Position numbers and translations under genes: made by a program. Shown piece after piece: positions 10,852 to 22,630 of a stretch of 64,000 nucleotides of DNA. The notes under the pieces are model-generated. The model had not been told where the DNA came from. It saw only the letters and a list, made by a program, of their open reading frames with translations, and made no database searches. Numbering within the stretch: the first letter of the stretch is position 1; every line of letters begins with the position of its first letter. The stretch is from the NCBI RefSeq assembly GCF_030272615.1, contig NC_081407.1, positions 153,283,048 to 153,347,047 of the forward strand, in the 5' to 3' direction. The stretch comes from Cryptomeria japonica (Eukaryota; Streptophyta; Pinopsida; Cupressales; Cupressaceae).

Positions 10852-12644
10852 TTATTTGAGCCCCCTTTTACCCTTTGGATGGAAGTTTGGTACATTAATA
10901 TGTGACTCAAACTTCCCAAACCCTTTTGCAGTATCATCCATTATAAGGTTGGCAACCGGTTCAATATCTTCTTCCCAGTCTGAGGTAGAGGAAACAATTT
11001 CCCCTTCTTCCAAGCCAATGGTGAAACCTTTCTTGCCTGGATCATCAAAGGTGATTGGACCATCTGGCAGAGGGGGAGTAATCTCATCCTCCATCATACT
11101 AAAATCATTGGTCTTATTGGGTACTGAGGAAAGAGTAGCTGCAAACTCTGTTATAATATCCTTTTGAAGGGTTTTAGCATCTTCCAAAAGATTTAGTAGA
11201 GCTTGAGCACTTTCACTATTGGTAGAAAGGGCCTGTTGATGGCTAGACACAACAAGAGGAGAATAAACAATAGGATTATTCTTTTCCATCTCCTTCATAC
11301 TGGCCACCAAGAATTGCTTAGCATCATTTACTTCCCAATTTTCTGTATTCTCCTTGAATAACTTCGTGTCAACTGGCTTAGATTGCACACAAGCATAACT
11401 TTTAAGGATAGAGGCCGATACTTCACAATCAAGATCTATGTGCTCCCTTAAGAAGCATTTGGGGTAAAGGTGCAACTGTTCTTCCCTATCAATCCTTTGA
11501 ATCCATACCTCTCCAACCCCAATAATTTTGACTTCTTCTAGGATTTTGGAGATCTGGTCGGTATTAATACATATCCTGATAAAGCTACCCCACACCCTAT
11601 CCTCCAGAATATTGTCCATAGAAACAAAAGTGTCAAGCTCTTTGCAGATATCTTTTATCATCTCAATGTGCCAATAGTCTGATGGGCAGTTATATAACCT
11701 TAACCAGACTGTGTTTTCTGGTAGGGTATGGAACTAGGGATTAAAATTTGGTTTCCAATCAATGATATGCACCCCAATCCCATTCAAAGTATAAGGACCT
11801 TTATTTTTAGCATTAAACATGTCTTCATTTTTCATAAACTCAATCAGATAATAATCATTTGAAAGGACATTAAAGTTAATGTTCTCTCCCCATTGTGATC
11901 TACACCATTTCTCAAAATTTCCCCTTAACCATTTGCCACTACCCCATTTGGTAAAGAAACAAAAATCTTGAAGATTTGACCTAGCCAAATTAATCTTATT
12001 ATCATCCAAAATAATAGTGGGTCTCGAAGTTTTCCTTACCAGTTTGTGGATGGTTGGATGAGTCGATGGATTGTATCTTTGCCAGTGTTCATTTTCCAAA
12101 CTCGATCCACATTAGATCGCTGGTTTTTGGCCGAGGCAGTGGACCGCTAGGCCTCAGCACAATCGACGCGTGAGGTTTTGTCTTGCCTAAACCTCCCATT
12201 CCGAAATTTATTAGGGTCATTACCCATAGGGGGTTTAAAACCTTTCCTATGACAATTATGAATGTTAAGTTTTCTTGAGTTTGATAGAGAGGGATTAGGT
12301 TTTAAAATTGACTTCTAATTGTGCGCCAAATCAAAAGCAGGAAGCTTCCCATTTCAAAACCAACCATCATTGCTCCATGAGAAGCCATTTTTCTTCTATG
12401 CCTGTGGGTTTATTGGCCTGAGATTACTATCTGTGTAGGGGTGATTAGCATCTGATTTCCTCTGTGGTCCAGGATCCCTACTACCTCTCATCACAGGATT
12501 AGGTACATCCACCTTCCATGGTCGGCCTGGTGATTGATCTTTCCATGTTGTTGTTTTGAGCACTGGTTTCTTGCCGATCGTAAGGTTTCGTATTGCTTCG
12601 ATTGGAAAAGATTCGTCTACTTCATCACTCCAAGACCTAAACAT
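10852..12644 (-). pseudogene. LINE ORF1 (DUF4283-like nucleic-acid-binding protein)
   Basis: Three open pieces: 12644-12396 (N-terminus, basic and Pro-rich), 12099-11734 and 11661-10852. The middle and third pieces carry the DUF4283-like fold seen in plant L1 ORF1 proteins: KWGSGKWLRGNFEKWC, NAKNKGPYTLNGIGVHIIDWKP, then TVWLRLYNCPSDYW and WGSFIRICINTD. The tail is acidic with no CCHC knuckle that I can find. It lies ~90 bp upstream of the ORF2 start. Stops and shifts at 12395, about 12170 and 11733 inactivate it. In life the product would coat the LINE RNA. Confidence 0.85.
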
Positions 12645-12802
12645 CCCTTGACCCTTGCCATAGATCGGAGCCCCAACAATCTACTTGCTAGTTTGAAGCC
12701 TGCTATTGCTGCTACCATTGCTGAATTTGCCACCTTCGCTCACCATCTTTCTCTTAATCTTACCCCAATTCTAAACCTACATGTTTATTAATCAGAGTAA
12801 TC

Positions 12803-12818
12803 ACATGGTGTTCATTTT
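12803..12818. repeat. LINE target-site duplication, right copy
   Basis: ACATGGTGTTCATTTT, identical to 4658-4673. Confidence 0.9.
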
Positions 12819-13838
12819 AACTAGCATAGCAATGATGAAATTTATTTTGTTCTTTTATTAAGGCACCAAAAAGAAGTGTTTCTAGGCTACCCCAGTAGAA
12901 AAATAATAATGTTAGTCAACACACAGTGGGTTGTCCAGCCTAATTTTCCAATTACAGAGTTCTGTCTTTTCACAGACAGAAAGATATTCTGGTAAAAACT
13001 AGAATTGTAACAAAACAGAAAATGAAAAACTAAATCTATCAAATGCGACTAAAATACTAATCAAATGCGAATTGATATCATATCAAATGCGACATGATAA
13101 ACCATCAATTGTGAATTATTGTGTAAGCAATTGCGACATGATGACTGATCAATTGCAATATGATGTGATAGCAATTGTGACTTTTTTCTTTTTTCTTTTT
13201 TTTGAAATTTATTTATTGATTTATTTTTTTTGAACTTTTAATAGAGAAACAAAAGATAGAAGAATTATTTTGCAATGATATTGTTCCACACTATGCAAGC
13301 CAACACATCTATTTCGTCAAAGAATTTTTATTTGGTTAAAAAGTGATGGATGGTTTTGTGATACTGAGCGATCTCCTCTTTTTCTTTGATCTCACGGAGC
13401 TCCCGTTCAGCCTTTAGAAGTCTTTGATAAGCCTTTTATTGTCTCCTATTCTTCTTTGCCTTTCTTGCACCTGAAATTTGGAATGTCACCTTTCCTGCCA
13501 TTGGATTAGATACATTTTATGTGCAGAAATCAACTTTTCCAGAATTCGACAAAATTTCAAGGTTAGATGCGCAAGACAAAATCATTTAAAAACGACACAA
13601 TTTTTTTTGAATTCGCAATCTTTTAGAGAAATTGCGATCCATTTAATCAATTGCAATATGATGTCTAATCAATTACGATATGATGTCATAGCAATTGTGA
13701 TATGTTATTAGCAATTGCTAAGTTTTGTGTATGCAATAGCGATATCCAGTTTCCTGTGCATGTACGGATTTGCAAGTTTTGTCAAAACAGAAAAATGAAG
13801 GTTAGAGTAAATTCACGTCGGGTTCACCGTTTTTTCTA
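12819..13838 (-). other. Untranslated interior of an LTR element (RLX-A), CAATTGCGA-rich
   Basis: No coding potential. The stretch adjoins the LTR at 13839-14969 and holds a primer-site-like motif at 13812-13828 (TTCACGTCGGGTTCACC on plus). Between 13030 and 13740 short words of the type CAATTGCGA / CAAATGCGA / ATATGATG recur irregularly. It is interrupted by the LINE, and its continuation on the left is 4558-4657. Confidence 0.5.
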
Positions 13839-14969
13839 TGCCTGAATGTCATGAATGTATTAAGATAATTATCAAAATAAGAATGAATCACCAATTCTCA
13901 ACTAATTAACAAACAAACAAACATAATCAATGAAAATCAATACGAAATAAAGAATAAATTCAAATAAGAACTCCGTCATTTTGCATCTTTGCTTCCATTG
14001 TGCTTCTCCAATTTGAGTGGTTGGTGGCTCTCAAGTATTGCACCAATTTCCTACATATAAATACTTTGAAGACTTTGATTTTGTGATTCTAAAAAAGCTA
14101 GATTGAATTGACGAAAAAAGGTTGAATTTATAGATTTTCAACACAAAGGGTGTGAGAAATAGAACTCAAGTGTTGATTGGGAGATAACTGAAATTGATTG
14201 ATCAGTGAACTCAATTGATTGATTTGTTAACTCATTTGATTGAGTAGTCAACTGTATTGATTAAAGAGTGAACTGAATAGATGGATTAGTCAACTCACTT
14301 GATTGAAGAGTGAACTGAATAGATGGATTAGTCAACTCACTTGATTGATTAGTGAACTGAATTGATTTTGAGTTAAAAAGGATGATTGATGAGTTAACTA
14401 AGTTAACTGATTTGATCAATTGGTTCTGATTTTAGCATGTGTTGTAGGAATTTGAAATTAAATTTGATTTTCATTTTCAATTTGAATTTGAATTTGGTCC
14501 TTCGAATGCTGAAATTCACATGAAATTTACTGAAATTCAAATTTGGGGAAATGTGAATTTGATGATATGAAATTAGATGAAATGAACTGAAATGAACTGA
14601 AATTTGAATTTGGGAGAAATGAAATGAAATTGGATGGAATTAATTGAAATTATCATTTGGGGAATTGGAGGAATAATTTAATTAATTAAAATAATTTAAT
14701 TGAAATTATCTGGGAAATAGAATTAATTAAATAATAAAGATTATTTAACTAAGGAAAAGGTCGTAATTAATTAAATAATTGATATTTAATTAATAATTGA
14801 GATAGGGTTAACTAATTAAAATGATTTGAGAATAGAAATAGAATAATTAGGAGTGTTGAAGGATGATGATTAGAAGAAATAGTTAGTTTAATCAGGTAAT
14901 TAAAGAATTGCTTAATTAAATAGATGAATAATTAGTGTAGAATTAATGAGACATTTTTAGGTGTCTACA
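13839..14969 (-). repeat. LTR of RLX-A
   Basis: Minus-strand start TGTAGACACCTAAAAATG at 14969. The end is taken at TGCCTGAATG on plus (13839), about 10 bp from the primer-site-like motif at 13812-13828. It is strongly AT-rich and contains a decayed minisatellite. It truncates the RNase H gene of Copia-2 at 14970. The left boundary is inferred from TG and spacing. A second LTR is not in the window. Confidence 0.6.
14185..14365. repeat. Minisatellite, 42-bp units plus degenerate copies
   Basis: Two perfect 42-bp units at 14265-14306 and 14307-14348 (each starting AGAGTGAACTGAATAG), flanked by shorter degenerate repeats of TGAACTnAATTGATTGA on both sides. Confidence 0.85.
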
Positions 14970-16275
14970 ATATCTTTATGGAAATGTGTTTTGATTTGGA
15001 ATGAAATACCAGATTCTTTGACACATGAATAGAAGCAGTGTTATCACAATGAATAACAATAGGCTCATCATAACTTACCCTTATATCTTTTAACATTTGT
15101 TTCATCCATAAAACCTAAGTACAGTTGGTAGCAACAACTACATATTCCGCTTCAACAGTAGACAATGAGGTGCATGATTGTTTCTTGCTAAGCCATGAAA
15201 CCAACTTATTTCCAAGTTAGAATGCACCACTAGTGGTTCTCTTCCTGTCATCCACATCTCCTACCCAGTTAGAGTCTATATAGGCACATAATCTGAAATC
15301 ATCATTCTTTGGATACCATAACCCAAGTTTTGTTGTACCTGCCAAATATCTGAATATCCTCTTGACAACAATATCATGTGTTTTTGTAGGATCTAACTGA
15401 AATCTAGAAGCAATACAAATAGCATTCATTATATCAGGTCTAGTCAGAGTTAAGTGCAACAATCCACCAATCATTGATTTGTATCTACTTGGATTCACTT
15501 TAGGAGGTTCATCATCCTTTGACAATTTGCAACCGGTTATCATAGGAGTACTGACAAGTTTTGAATTATCAAGTCCAAATTTCTTAAGTAATTCCTTCAC
15601 ATACTTAGTTTGACAAATGAAAATACCTTTATTAGTCTGAGTAATCTTCAAACCTAAGAAATTTTTTATCTCACAAATCATAAACATTTCAAATTCATTC
15701 TTCATATCATCAGCCAATTTCATGCATAGGCTTTCTTCTCCTCCAAAAATGATATCATCCACAAAGACTTCAATAATCAATATGTCATCATGCTCAATTT
15801 AATAATATAGGTTACTGTCAACATTAGCTTTGCTAAAACCGATCTTAGAAAGATATCTATCCAATCTATCATACCATGCTCTAGGGACATGTTTTAGTCC
15901 ATATAAAGCTTTCTTCAATCTGCAAACCATGTCCTTGTCTTATGATAAGTAAAATCCATTAGGTTGCTCAATGTAGACTTCCTCCTCAAGATCTCCATTG
16001 AGAAATACACATTTGACATCCATCTGATATACTTTGTCATTCTTGTGTGCAACATAGGCAAGAAATAGTTTTACCACTTCGATTCTTGTAACCAAACCAT
16101 AAGTCTCACCATAATCAACTCCTTCTTCCTGTGAATAACCTTTGCAAACCAATCTAGCTTTGTTTCTTATAATTTTACCTTCCTCATTCAATTTGTTCAT
16201 GAAAACACATTTAGTTCCAATAATATTTTTGTCTTTAGGTCTACGAACTAGCTCCCATGTCTTATTCTTTTCTAT
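14970..16275 (-). pseudogene. Copia-2 reverse transcriptase and RNase H
   Basis: RT motifs in order: WELVRRPKDKNIIGTKCVF, KARLVCKGYSQEEGVDY, VYQMDVKCVFLNGDLEEEVYIEQP (16200-15940), ALYGLKHVPRAWYDRL, FVDDIIFGG (catalytic pair present, ~15735), then RYKSMIGGLLHLT and RNase H with YIDSNWVGD, TVEAEYV and HCDNTASI. Stops at about 16275, 15937, 15799 and 15214 break it. The last ~60 codons and the 3' LTR are missing because the frame is cut at 14970. Confidence 0.9.
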
Positions 16276-17450
16276 CTAATCTAATTCCTCTTCCATTTCT
16301 TTCATCCAATTTTCATCTTTATTTGCTTCAATAAATGATTCTGGTTGAATTTGAGAAATCAAACATACCTCTTTAGTAGCTATCCTTCTTCTAGTCATCA
16401 CACCTTTTCTTTTATCTCCAATGATATGATCTTCATAATGATTTAGTTTCACATACCTGGGAGTCTTTGAATTTTCTTGATTTACTGACTCTTTTTGTTG
16501 TTTCTTTGTCATAGTCGAGTTTTCTGATGTTATTGGAGTCATTGATTCAATGCTCTGAGTAGCTTCTTGCATTACCAATTCAGGTATGATAAATTCATCT
16601 TCTAGTCCACAGTCATATGATCTAATCTGATTACCACCTTGTTCATCCACCTTAACATTTATGCTCTCCAATATCCTATTAAATGTTTTGTTATAACATC
16701 TATATGCTTTTCTCTTATTAGAATAACCCAAAAATATTCCTTCATGACTTCTTGGATCACATTTTCCCAATGCATCATCTCTTCTAATGTAGCATTTACT
16801 TCCAAAAATTCTGAAATATCGAATAGTAGGAGTATGACCAAATTAAAATTCATAAGGAGTCTTACCGGTATCACCTTTTATGTGTACTCTGTTGAAAGTG
16901 TATACATCAGTATCGATAGATTCTCTCTAATAGATATCAAACAATTTAGCTTTAGTCATCATAGTCAGGGTCGCATCCAATATGGTTCTATTTTTCCTTT
17001 CCACCAATCCATTTTGTTGTGGAGTTCTAGGTGCAAAAATTTGTCTTCTGATTCTATTCTTCTCACAAAAGTTGTTGAATTCACCAGATGTAAGTTCACC
17101 ACCTTGATCTGATCTTAAGCATTTTATCTTCAATCCTGTCTCAATCTCAACCATAGCTTTGAAAATTCTAAATTTCTCAAGGGCTTTTGATTTTTCTTTT
17201 AAAAATGCTACCCACATCATTCTAGAATAATCATCAATAAGTAACATAAAGTATCTATCACCTTGAAAACTTGTAGTCCTTGCCGGTCCACATAGATTAG
17301 TATGAATAAGATCAATAATTTCATTAGATTTATCATGTATGCTTCTAAAAGTAGTTTTGACTTGCTTACCCATTTGACATTCTCTACATACCGGATTGTG
17401 AGGTTTGACAATCTTGGGAAAATCTCTAACAGCCTATGTTGAACTGATCT
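16276..17450 (-). pseudogene. Copia-2 integrase
   Basis: Integrase core 17373-16927 and C-terminal extension 16770-16276. Motifs: LIHTNLCGP, LIDDYSRMMWVAFL, CLRSDQGGELT (second catalytic Asp present), QQNGLVERKNRT (catalytic Glu present), GIFLGYSNKRKAY. The first catalytic position is Asn, not Asp (codon 17296-17298 reads AAT). Further stops near 16926, 16870 and 16845. The long acidic/Ser-Thr-rich linker after GIFLGY is normal for Copia elements. Confidence 0.9.
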
Positions 17451-18039
17451 TCACTATGATATCAAAATTTACATGACACATCCTCTTATTCCATAACCAA
17501 CTTTCATCAATCTGAGCAATCAAACAAGCCATCTCACTGGAGTTCAAATGAAATATGTTTGCTTTGGTCTGAGTTCTGGAAGCAATTTCCAATCCAAATC
17601 TATTAATGATCTTACATTTCCCATCCTTGAATTACAAATGAAATTATCTATCCACCATCTAACCTACACTTAAAATATTATTCTTTAAGCCTTCAATATA
17701 AATAAACATGATCAATATTAGTCTTACCATCCAATGGTATTGTCCCCTTGCCTTTGATCCTACATGCCTCCTTGTCTCCAAATCTGACTAGTCTGCCATC
17801 AAATTCTTGTACTGATAGGAATTTTCTCTTGTCACCGTTCATGTGATGTGAGCATCCACTGTCTATAACCAATTAATCCTTTTCTTCAATTTTAGCAGCT
17901 AAAACCTTCTCCTCAGAATGAATTGCTTCAATGACAAGTTTCGGAGAATCATCCTTGATAGCAATAAAAACCCAATCTTTACCGAAGCTTCCATTGTAGG
18001 ATCGACTCACCGGTTCATCATCATCATCATCATCATCAT
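17450..18039 (-). pseudogene. Copia-2 GAG-pre-integrase, protease and Gag C-terminus
   Basis: Low-quality remnant. The protease motif IDSGCSHHMNGDKRKF is readable around 17825-17870, followed by the FDGRLVRFGDKEACRIKG-type segment and a decayed GAG-pre-integrase region with stops. Upstream, Gag ends in a polyaspartate run encoded by the ATC microsatellite, where Gypsy-1 inserted at 18040. Confidence 0.8.
18014..18039. repeat. (ATC)n microsatellite, left half, split by Gypsy-1
   Basis: About nine ATC units encoding polyaspartate on the minus strand, continuing at 25993-26038 on the other side of Gypsy-1. Confidence 0.9.
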
Positions 18040-19676
18040 TGATGGGGTTCACCTAGCTTGCTCACACTTCACCTAGTTGGTGTTGCTCAATTCCACCAAC
18101 CTCTCCAGGTCTAGCTATGCTCCAAGACCTCCAAGTCCTTCTCAATCTCTTCTAGAGATTTCTTCTTTCCAATCTCAAGGTGTTTGCATCAAGTGTTTAA
18201 CTAAGAACCCTACCAATCCAAAGTATTTCTCATATGCTCATTCTTGTTGTCTTGTCTTCAACTTGTCAATTTCACCTCCTGTTGTTGTAAGTTGTTGCAG
18301 AGGTGTGGAGGTGGCTTTTAACATGAAATTAATTCCATTTGAGGTTTGCATCCATAATTTTTCCTACTGATTTCATCATTTTGCCTAGAAAAGGGCTACA
18401 AGGAATGAGCCCCTATTAGGCCTCCAAAATCCGGTTTTCTAGGGTTTAGAAGAAAATGGTCCAAAAGACCCTACAAAAAGGTTGGTTTTTCCTCAAACAC
18501 TCACCTATCCCCAAGTGATTTTGGTGGTTTTGGTTTCCCAACTCACTGTACAATGCCCTAATCCAAAAATGAGGGTTTTGAAGGGTTTCTAGGCCTCCTA
18601 ACCGGCAGTGACTGATCAATTTAGTGAAATGGACATCTACAGGTCTTGTCAAGGATTATCCTTGTAATGGAAAGTCTGTATGGACCTTATTAACCTCTCT
18701 AAGTGATTTGACTATAGGTTTGTGTTCACCTCTGCACTATGCATTGAAATTTCACCCTATATTCTCTAGTCGGGTTGCTCCTAGACTCGCTTAGAACAAG
18801 GTGGTAGCCATATTAAACATCGCTCCCCAAACTTCTCCCTGCATATTTACACTATAAAAGTGGTTTCCTTCGATTTCTCATCATTCCGTGATGGTAGCAT
18901 GGAGGGATTTTATGGGGAAACCATTTTACAAGAAATTGCTATATACAAGCCAAAACTAGCTGTTTGAAAACAAAACTATGAAAACACCAACACACACTAT
19001 TTAAAAATCTTGAAATGAAACAAAAGACTCTGAAATACACCAAAGAAGCTCAATCCATAACTGGATCAATGGATTCAATCCATTTGTATTCACATTGTAA
19101 GCAAAATAAGCCAAAAACAATGATAACAGTCCGAAAATGAGTAGTTTCAGAATGTTAATCAAACAAAATCAATCTTCCAACCTTGGTAACCATGTAAGAG
19201 GAGGTTATTATAGTCTTCCCCATGTTTGGAGGCATTCTAGGGCATTGTGCTATCCCTAACTCCATCGCTAAGCATTTTAGGATAAAAGTTGTCATGACAA
19301 CTTTCAAAAGTTGTCATGACAACTTTTACAACTTTTTGCTTTTTGCTTTGCCAACCTATAAAACCTATTTTAAGTCATCACTCATGAATTTTTAAGCATT
19401 CCTAATACCATACTAAACCTCTCTCATTCTCATGCCAATTTTTACCACTTTTGACCATCAAGAAGTTCAATTTCCTACTCAAACTACTACCGATGTACAA
19501 AATGCAAACCTAGGAAGAAAACAAACTCAACTAGGCCTACACTTGACTCAAAACAAACATCACACTCACTCTTTGGACCCTCCTAGATTCCTTATTAGGA
19601 ACCTGACTTGGCTAAGGTCAGTACAAGCCAAAATTGGAAAAGACTATAAGCCTAAGTCCTAGGTGCTCCTGCACCA
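18040..19676 (-). repeat. Gypsy-1 3' LTR
   Basis: 1637 bp, TGATGGGGTTCACC ... GCTCCTGCACCA on plus. It contains two copies of the 14-bp palindrome GTTGTCATGACAAC at 19288-19301 and 19310-19323. ORFs in it (e.g. 18077-18370) recur in the other LTR and have no coding character. Confidence 0.92.
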
Positions 19677-19850
19677 TTCTCGCAAACAAAAGAAAACTAA
19701 GTCACCTCCTTGGGAATCAAATTCTAATAAATGCTTAACTTCTTAAACTCTATCTCAAGAACGCATGTAGCTTCAGCATCATCCATGCCCTGCTATTTGA
19801 CTAGGTGTTCCCAATAGATTTGGTGTCTTGTCTTCTTAGCAATCTTTAAC
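19677..19850 (-). pseudogene. Gypsy-1 chromodomain and 3' end
   Basis: Minus-strand translation reads KKTRHQIYWEHLVK, a stop, QGMDDAEATCVLE: a chromodomain in which the family's two Trp positions are a stop and Cys. Chromodomains target integration to marked chromatin. The short remainder to the LTR is noncoding. Confidence 0.75.
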
Positions 19851-21110
19851 TCAATACCTTTTCAGCCTTTGGATTTGGTTTTGCTGGTAATTGAAGGTTG
19901 TTTGCATCATTCGATACCTCTGAGTGACTGCAATCTAAACCTTGGATTGGTCCTTTGTAAGAAACTAAGTCTGCAATGTTGAAAACTGGTGACAATCCTA
20001 TGTCACTAGGTAGGTCCACCTTGTATGCATTTTCTCCATACTTGGCTAGAATGGCACATGGACCCAACCTTCTCATTTGCAACTTGTTAGGTACTACTTT
20101 CTATAGCCTTGCTTTGTTTAGGTGCACCATGACAAGATCTCCCACTTGGAATTATAGGTTCTTCCTTCTCTCATCAACTGTTTGCTTGATCTTACTTGTG
20201 TTCTCCATCAATGCTTGCTTGACTGATTCATGTACCTCCTTCATTGACTGAGCAAAGTCTTCTGCATGTCCACTTCTTGTTTCTGCATTACCTAAGTCTC
20301 TTAGCTCCAATATACCCCTTGGGTGAACACCATAGACCACTTCAAAAGGGCTCTTGCCAGTGGTCCTATTCATTGTGTCATTGTAAGCATATTCAGCTTG
20401 TGGTAGCACTTGATCCCATGTCTGACCATATTCTTTGGTAAGGCACCTCAATGAGTTCCCTAAGCTTCTATTCACCACTTCAGTCTACCCATCTGTTTGT
20501 GGATGGTAGGCTGATCCAAAAGATAGGTTGGTGCCAAGATTTTGCCAAAGTGTTTTCCAAAAATGACTCATGAACTTTGAGTCTCTATCTGAAACAATGC
20601 TCATGGGTAAACCACGTATCCTTATCACTTCCTTGAAGAACAAATGAGCTATTCGGCATTAATCATGAGTAGTCTTGCAAGGCACAAAGTGGGCCATCTT
20701 ACTAAATCTGTCCACAATGACATAAATGTTATCAAATCCCTGCTTTGCCCTTGGTAAACCTACTACAAAGTCCATACTAATGCACTCTCAAGGTCTATTT
20801 GGTATGGGAAGAGGTTGGTATAAACCAACATTTAAAGAAGTGCCCTTGGCCTTTTGGCAAACAATACATGTCTCCGCATACTTTTTCACATCTTGATTCA
20901 TCCTAGTCCAATAATAATACCTCTGAACCAACTCTTGAGTCTTATTGACTCCAAAATGACCACTAAGGCTGCCATATGCTTCTCTTGTATGAGATTTTCT
21001 CTCATTGACCCTCTAGGCACACAAAGTTGTCCACCTCTAAACAATAGTCCATCTTGCAAAGTAAAATCTGAATACTCACTATGGAAATGATTTTGATACT
21101 CTTTACACAC
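19846..21110 (-). pseudogene. Gypsy-1 integrase
   Basis: The HHCC zinc-finger region is readable with a frameshift at ~21000 (SGHFGVNKT ... YYYWTRM ... C..CQKAKG). The core shows [40 protein letters not shown] and TEVVNRSLGN, so all three catalytic residues (Asp, Asp, Glu) are present. It ends with GPCAILAKYGENAYKVDLPSDIGLSPVFNIADL, the typical Gypsy integrase C-terminal barrel. Stops near 20785, 20660, 20480, 20150 and 20100 break it. Confidence 0.9.
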
Positions 21111-22630
21111 GTTGTAGGCATTTGAGAAGTCTTCATCATCCGGCTATACGTCTCTAAAACTGTCAACACCTATGCTCCTTAACTGAATTTCTTGGACTAT
21201 CAAGAGTCTCCTACTCAATGCATCAACAACCTGGTTTAACTATCCTTTTTTGTGCTTGATTGTGAATGTGTAGGCTTGCATGTATTCCACCCATTTCATG
21301 TGTTTATGACTGAGTTTTTCTTGTGATTTTAGAAAGCTTAGAGCTTAGTTGTCCATATAGACTACAAATTCCTTCAAAGCCTGCACTAAAGCATATAATT
21401 CCAAGTCATAAGAGGAGTATTTCCTCTTTGCATCACTTATCTTCTCACTATGGAAAGCTACTGGTCTTTCTTCTTGGCTTAGGACAACACCTACTGTAAC
21501 ATTGCTTGCATCACATTCCACTGTGAAAAGTCTCTCAAAACTAGGCAACACTAACACCGATTGAGTAGCTATCTTTTCCTTCAAGGTTTCAAAACCTCTA
21601 TTTGCTTGTTCATTCCACTAAAATTCTTCCTTCATTCCACCCCTAATTGTGTCCAACATTGGTGCACATATAGCACTAAATTGCCTAATGAACTTCCTGT
21701 AGTACTGAGCTAGTCCATGAAAACTTCTCACCTCTATTGCTGACTTAGGAGTAGGCCAATTTACTATGGCTTCAACCTTGCTGGGATCCATCTAGAGGTT
21801 TCCTTGAGATAACACAAACCCAAGGTAAACCAACTCCTGCTTAACAAATTCACACTTGTCCAAGTTCATGGTTAGCTTCTCTTCATACAATATTTGTAAC
21901 ACATTTTGCAAATGATTAATATGATATGCCCTATCCTTACTGAAAATGAGAATATCATCTAGATATACCACTGCAAATCTACCTATGAATTCCTTCATCA
22001 CCTCATTCATTAGTCCATGAAGGTTCTTGGAGCATTGGATAATCCAAATGGCATTACAAGCCATTCATAAAGACCCTCCGTTGTCTTGAATGCAATTTTC
22101 CAGTCATCACCCTCCTTAATCCTAATTTGGTGGTATCCACTTTTAAGGTCAATCTTGGTAAATTATTTGGCTTCCCCTAAACAATCCATTAGGTCTTCTA
22201 TTCTAGGAATTGGAAACCTATATCTGATGGTGATCCTATTTATAGCTCTAGAGTTAGTACACAATCTCCAAGTACCACCTTTCTTTGGAGCTAACACGGT
22301 AGGGACATCACAAGGGCTAATGCTTTTCCTAATTAGGCCTTGGTCTAAAATCTCTTGGATTTGCTTGGCAATATCAACATTTTGTTGGGAAGTCATTTTG
22401 TAAGCTGCCTTGTTAGGTAAGGATGCTCTGGGAATAAAGTCTATCTGATGGCTTATGGTTCTTTTAGGAGGTAAGGTGGCTAGTTGTCCATCCCTCACTA
22501 TACCTTTGAACTTCTTCAATAGGTCTCGAACCTCTATTGGCAAATTTGGCTGCTCTTTCTTGTCTTCCTCTTTAGGCTTCATTACTAATGCAAACCCTAT
22601 ACCTTCAACTTCCTCAAGTGTCTTCAAGAA
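21110..22630 (-). pseudogene. Gypsy-1 reverse transcriptase and RNase H
   Basis: 22627-22163: SLPNKAAYKMT, LRKSISPC-type entry, PKKGGTWRLC, IPRIEDLMDCLGEAK then a stop where [13 protein letters not shown] follows in frame. 22064-21792: FAVVYLDDILIFSKD (catalytic YLDD intact), NLDKCEFV, YLGFVLS. RNase H 21584-21345: VECDASNVTVGVVLSQ, RKYSSYDLELYALVQAL. The frame is broken by at least three stops. Confidence 0.9.

Larger units (their letters stand above)
4674..12802 (-). mobile_element. L1-type LINE retrotransposon, 8.1 kb, full length but decayed
   Basis: Non-LTR element bounded by a 16-bp target duplication (4658-4673 and 12803-12818). The 3' end carries a short A tail on the minus strand. 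Content in transcription order: ORF1 with a DUF4283-like RNA-binding domain (12644-10852), ORF2 with an apurinic-type endonuclease (from 10765), RT, zf-RVT-like region and RNase H (to ~6545), then ~1.9 kb containing a further reading frame. This is the plant L1 arrangement with RNase H. The 8.1-kb length is greater than the 6-7 kb usual for plant L1s, and the excess lies at the 3' end. Multiple frameshifts and stops make it inactive. Confidence 0.93.

Noticed and set aside
10805-11167. 120-codon plus-strand ORF
   Set aside because: Antisense to LINE ORF1.
13030-14365. Possible CRISPR-like array because of spaced repeats
   Set aside because: Nuclear plant DNA; the repeats are imperfect, of irregular spacing, and form ordinary minisatellite or low-complexity sequence.
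18077-18370. 97-codon plus-strand ORF, repeated at 24383-24637
   Set aside because: Both copies are in the Gypsy-1 LTRs, so the apparent conservation is only that of the repeat.
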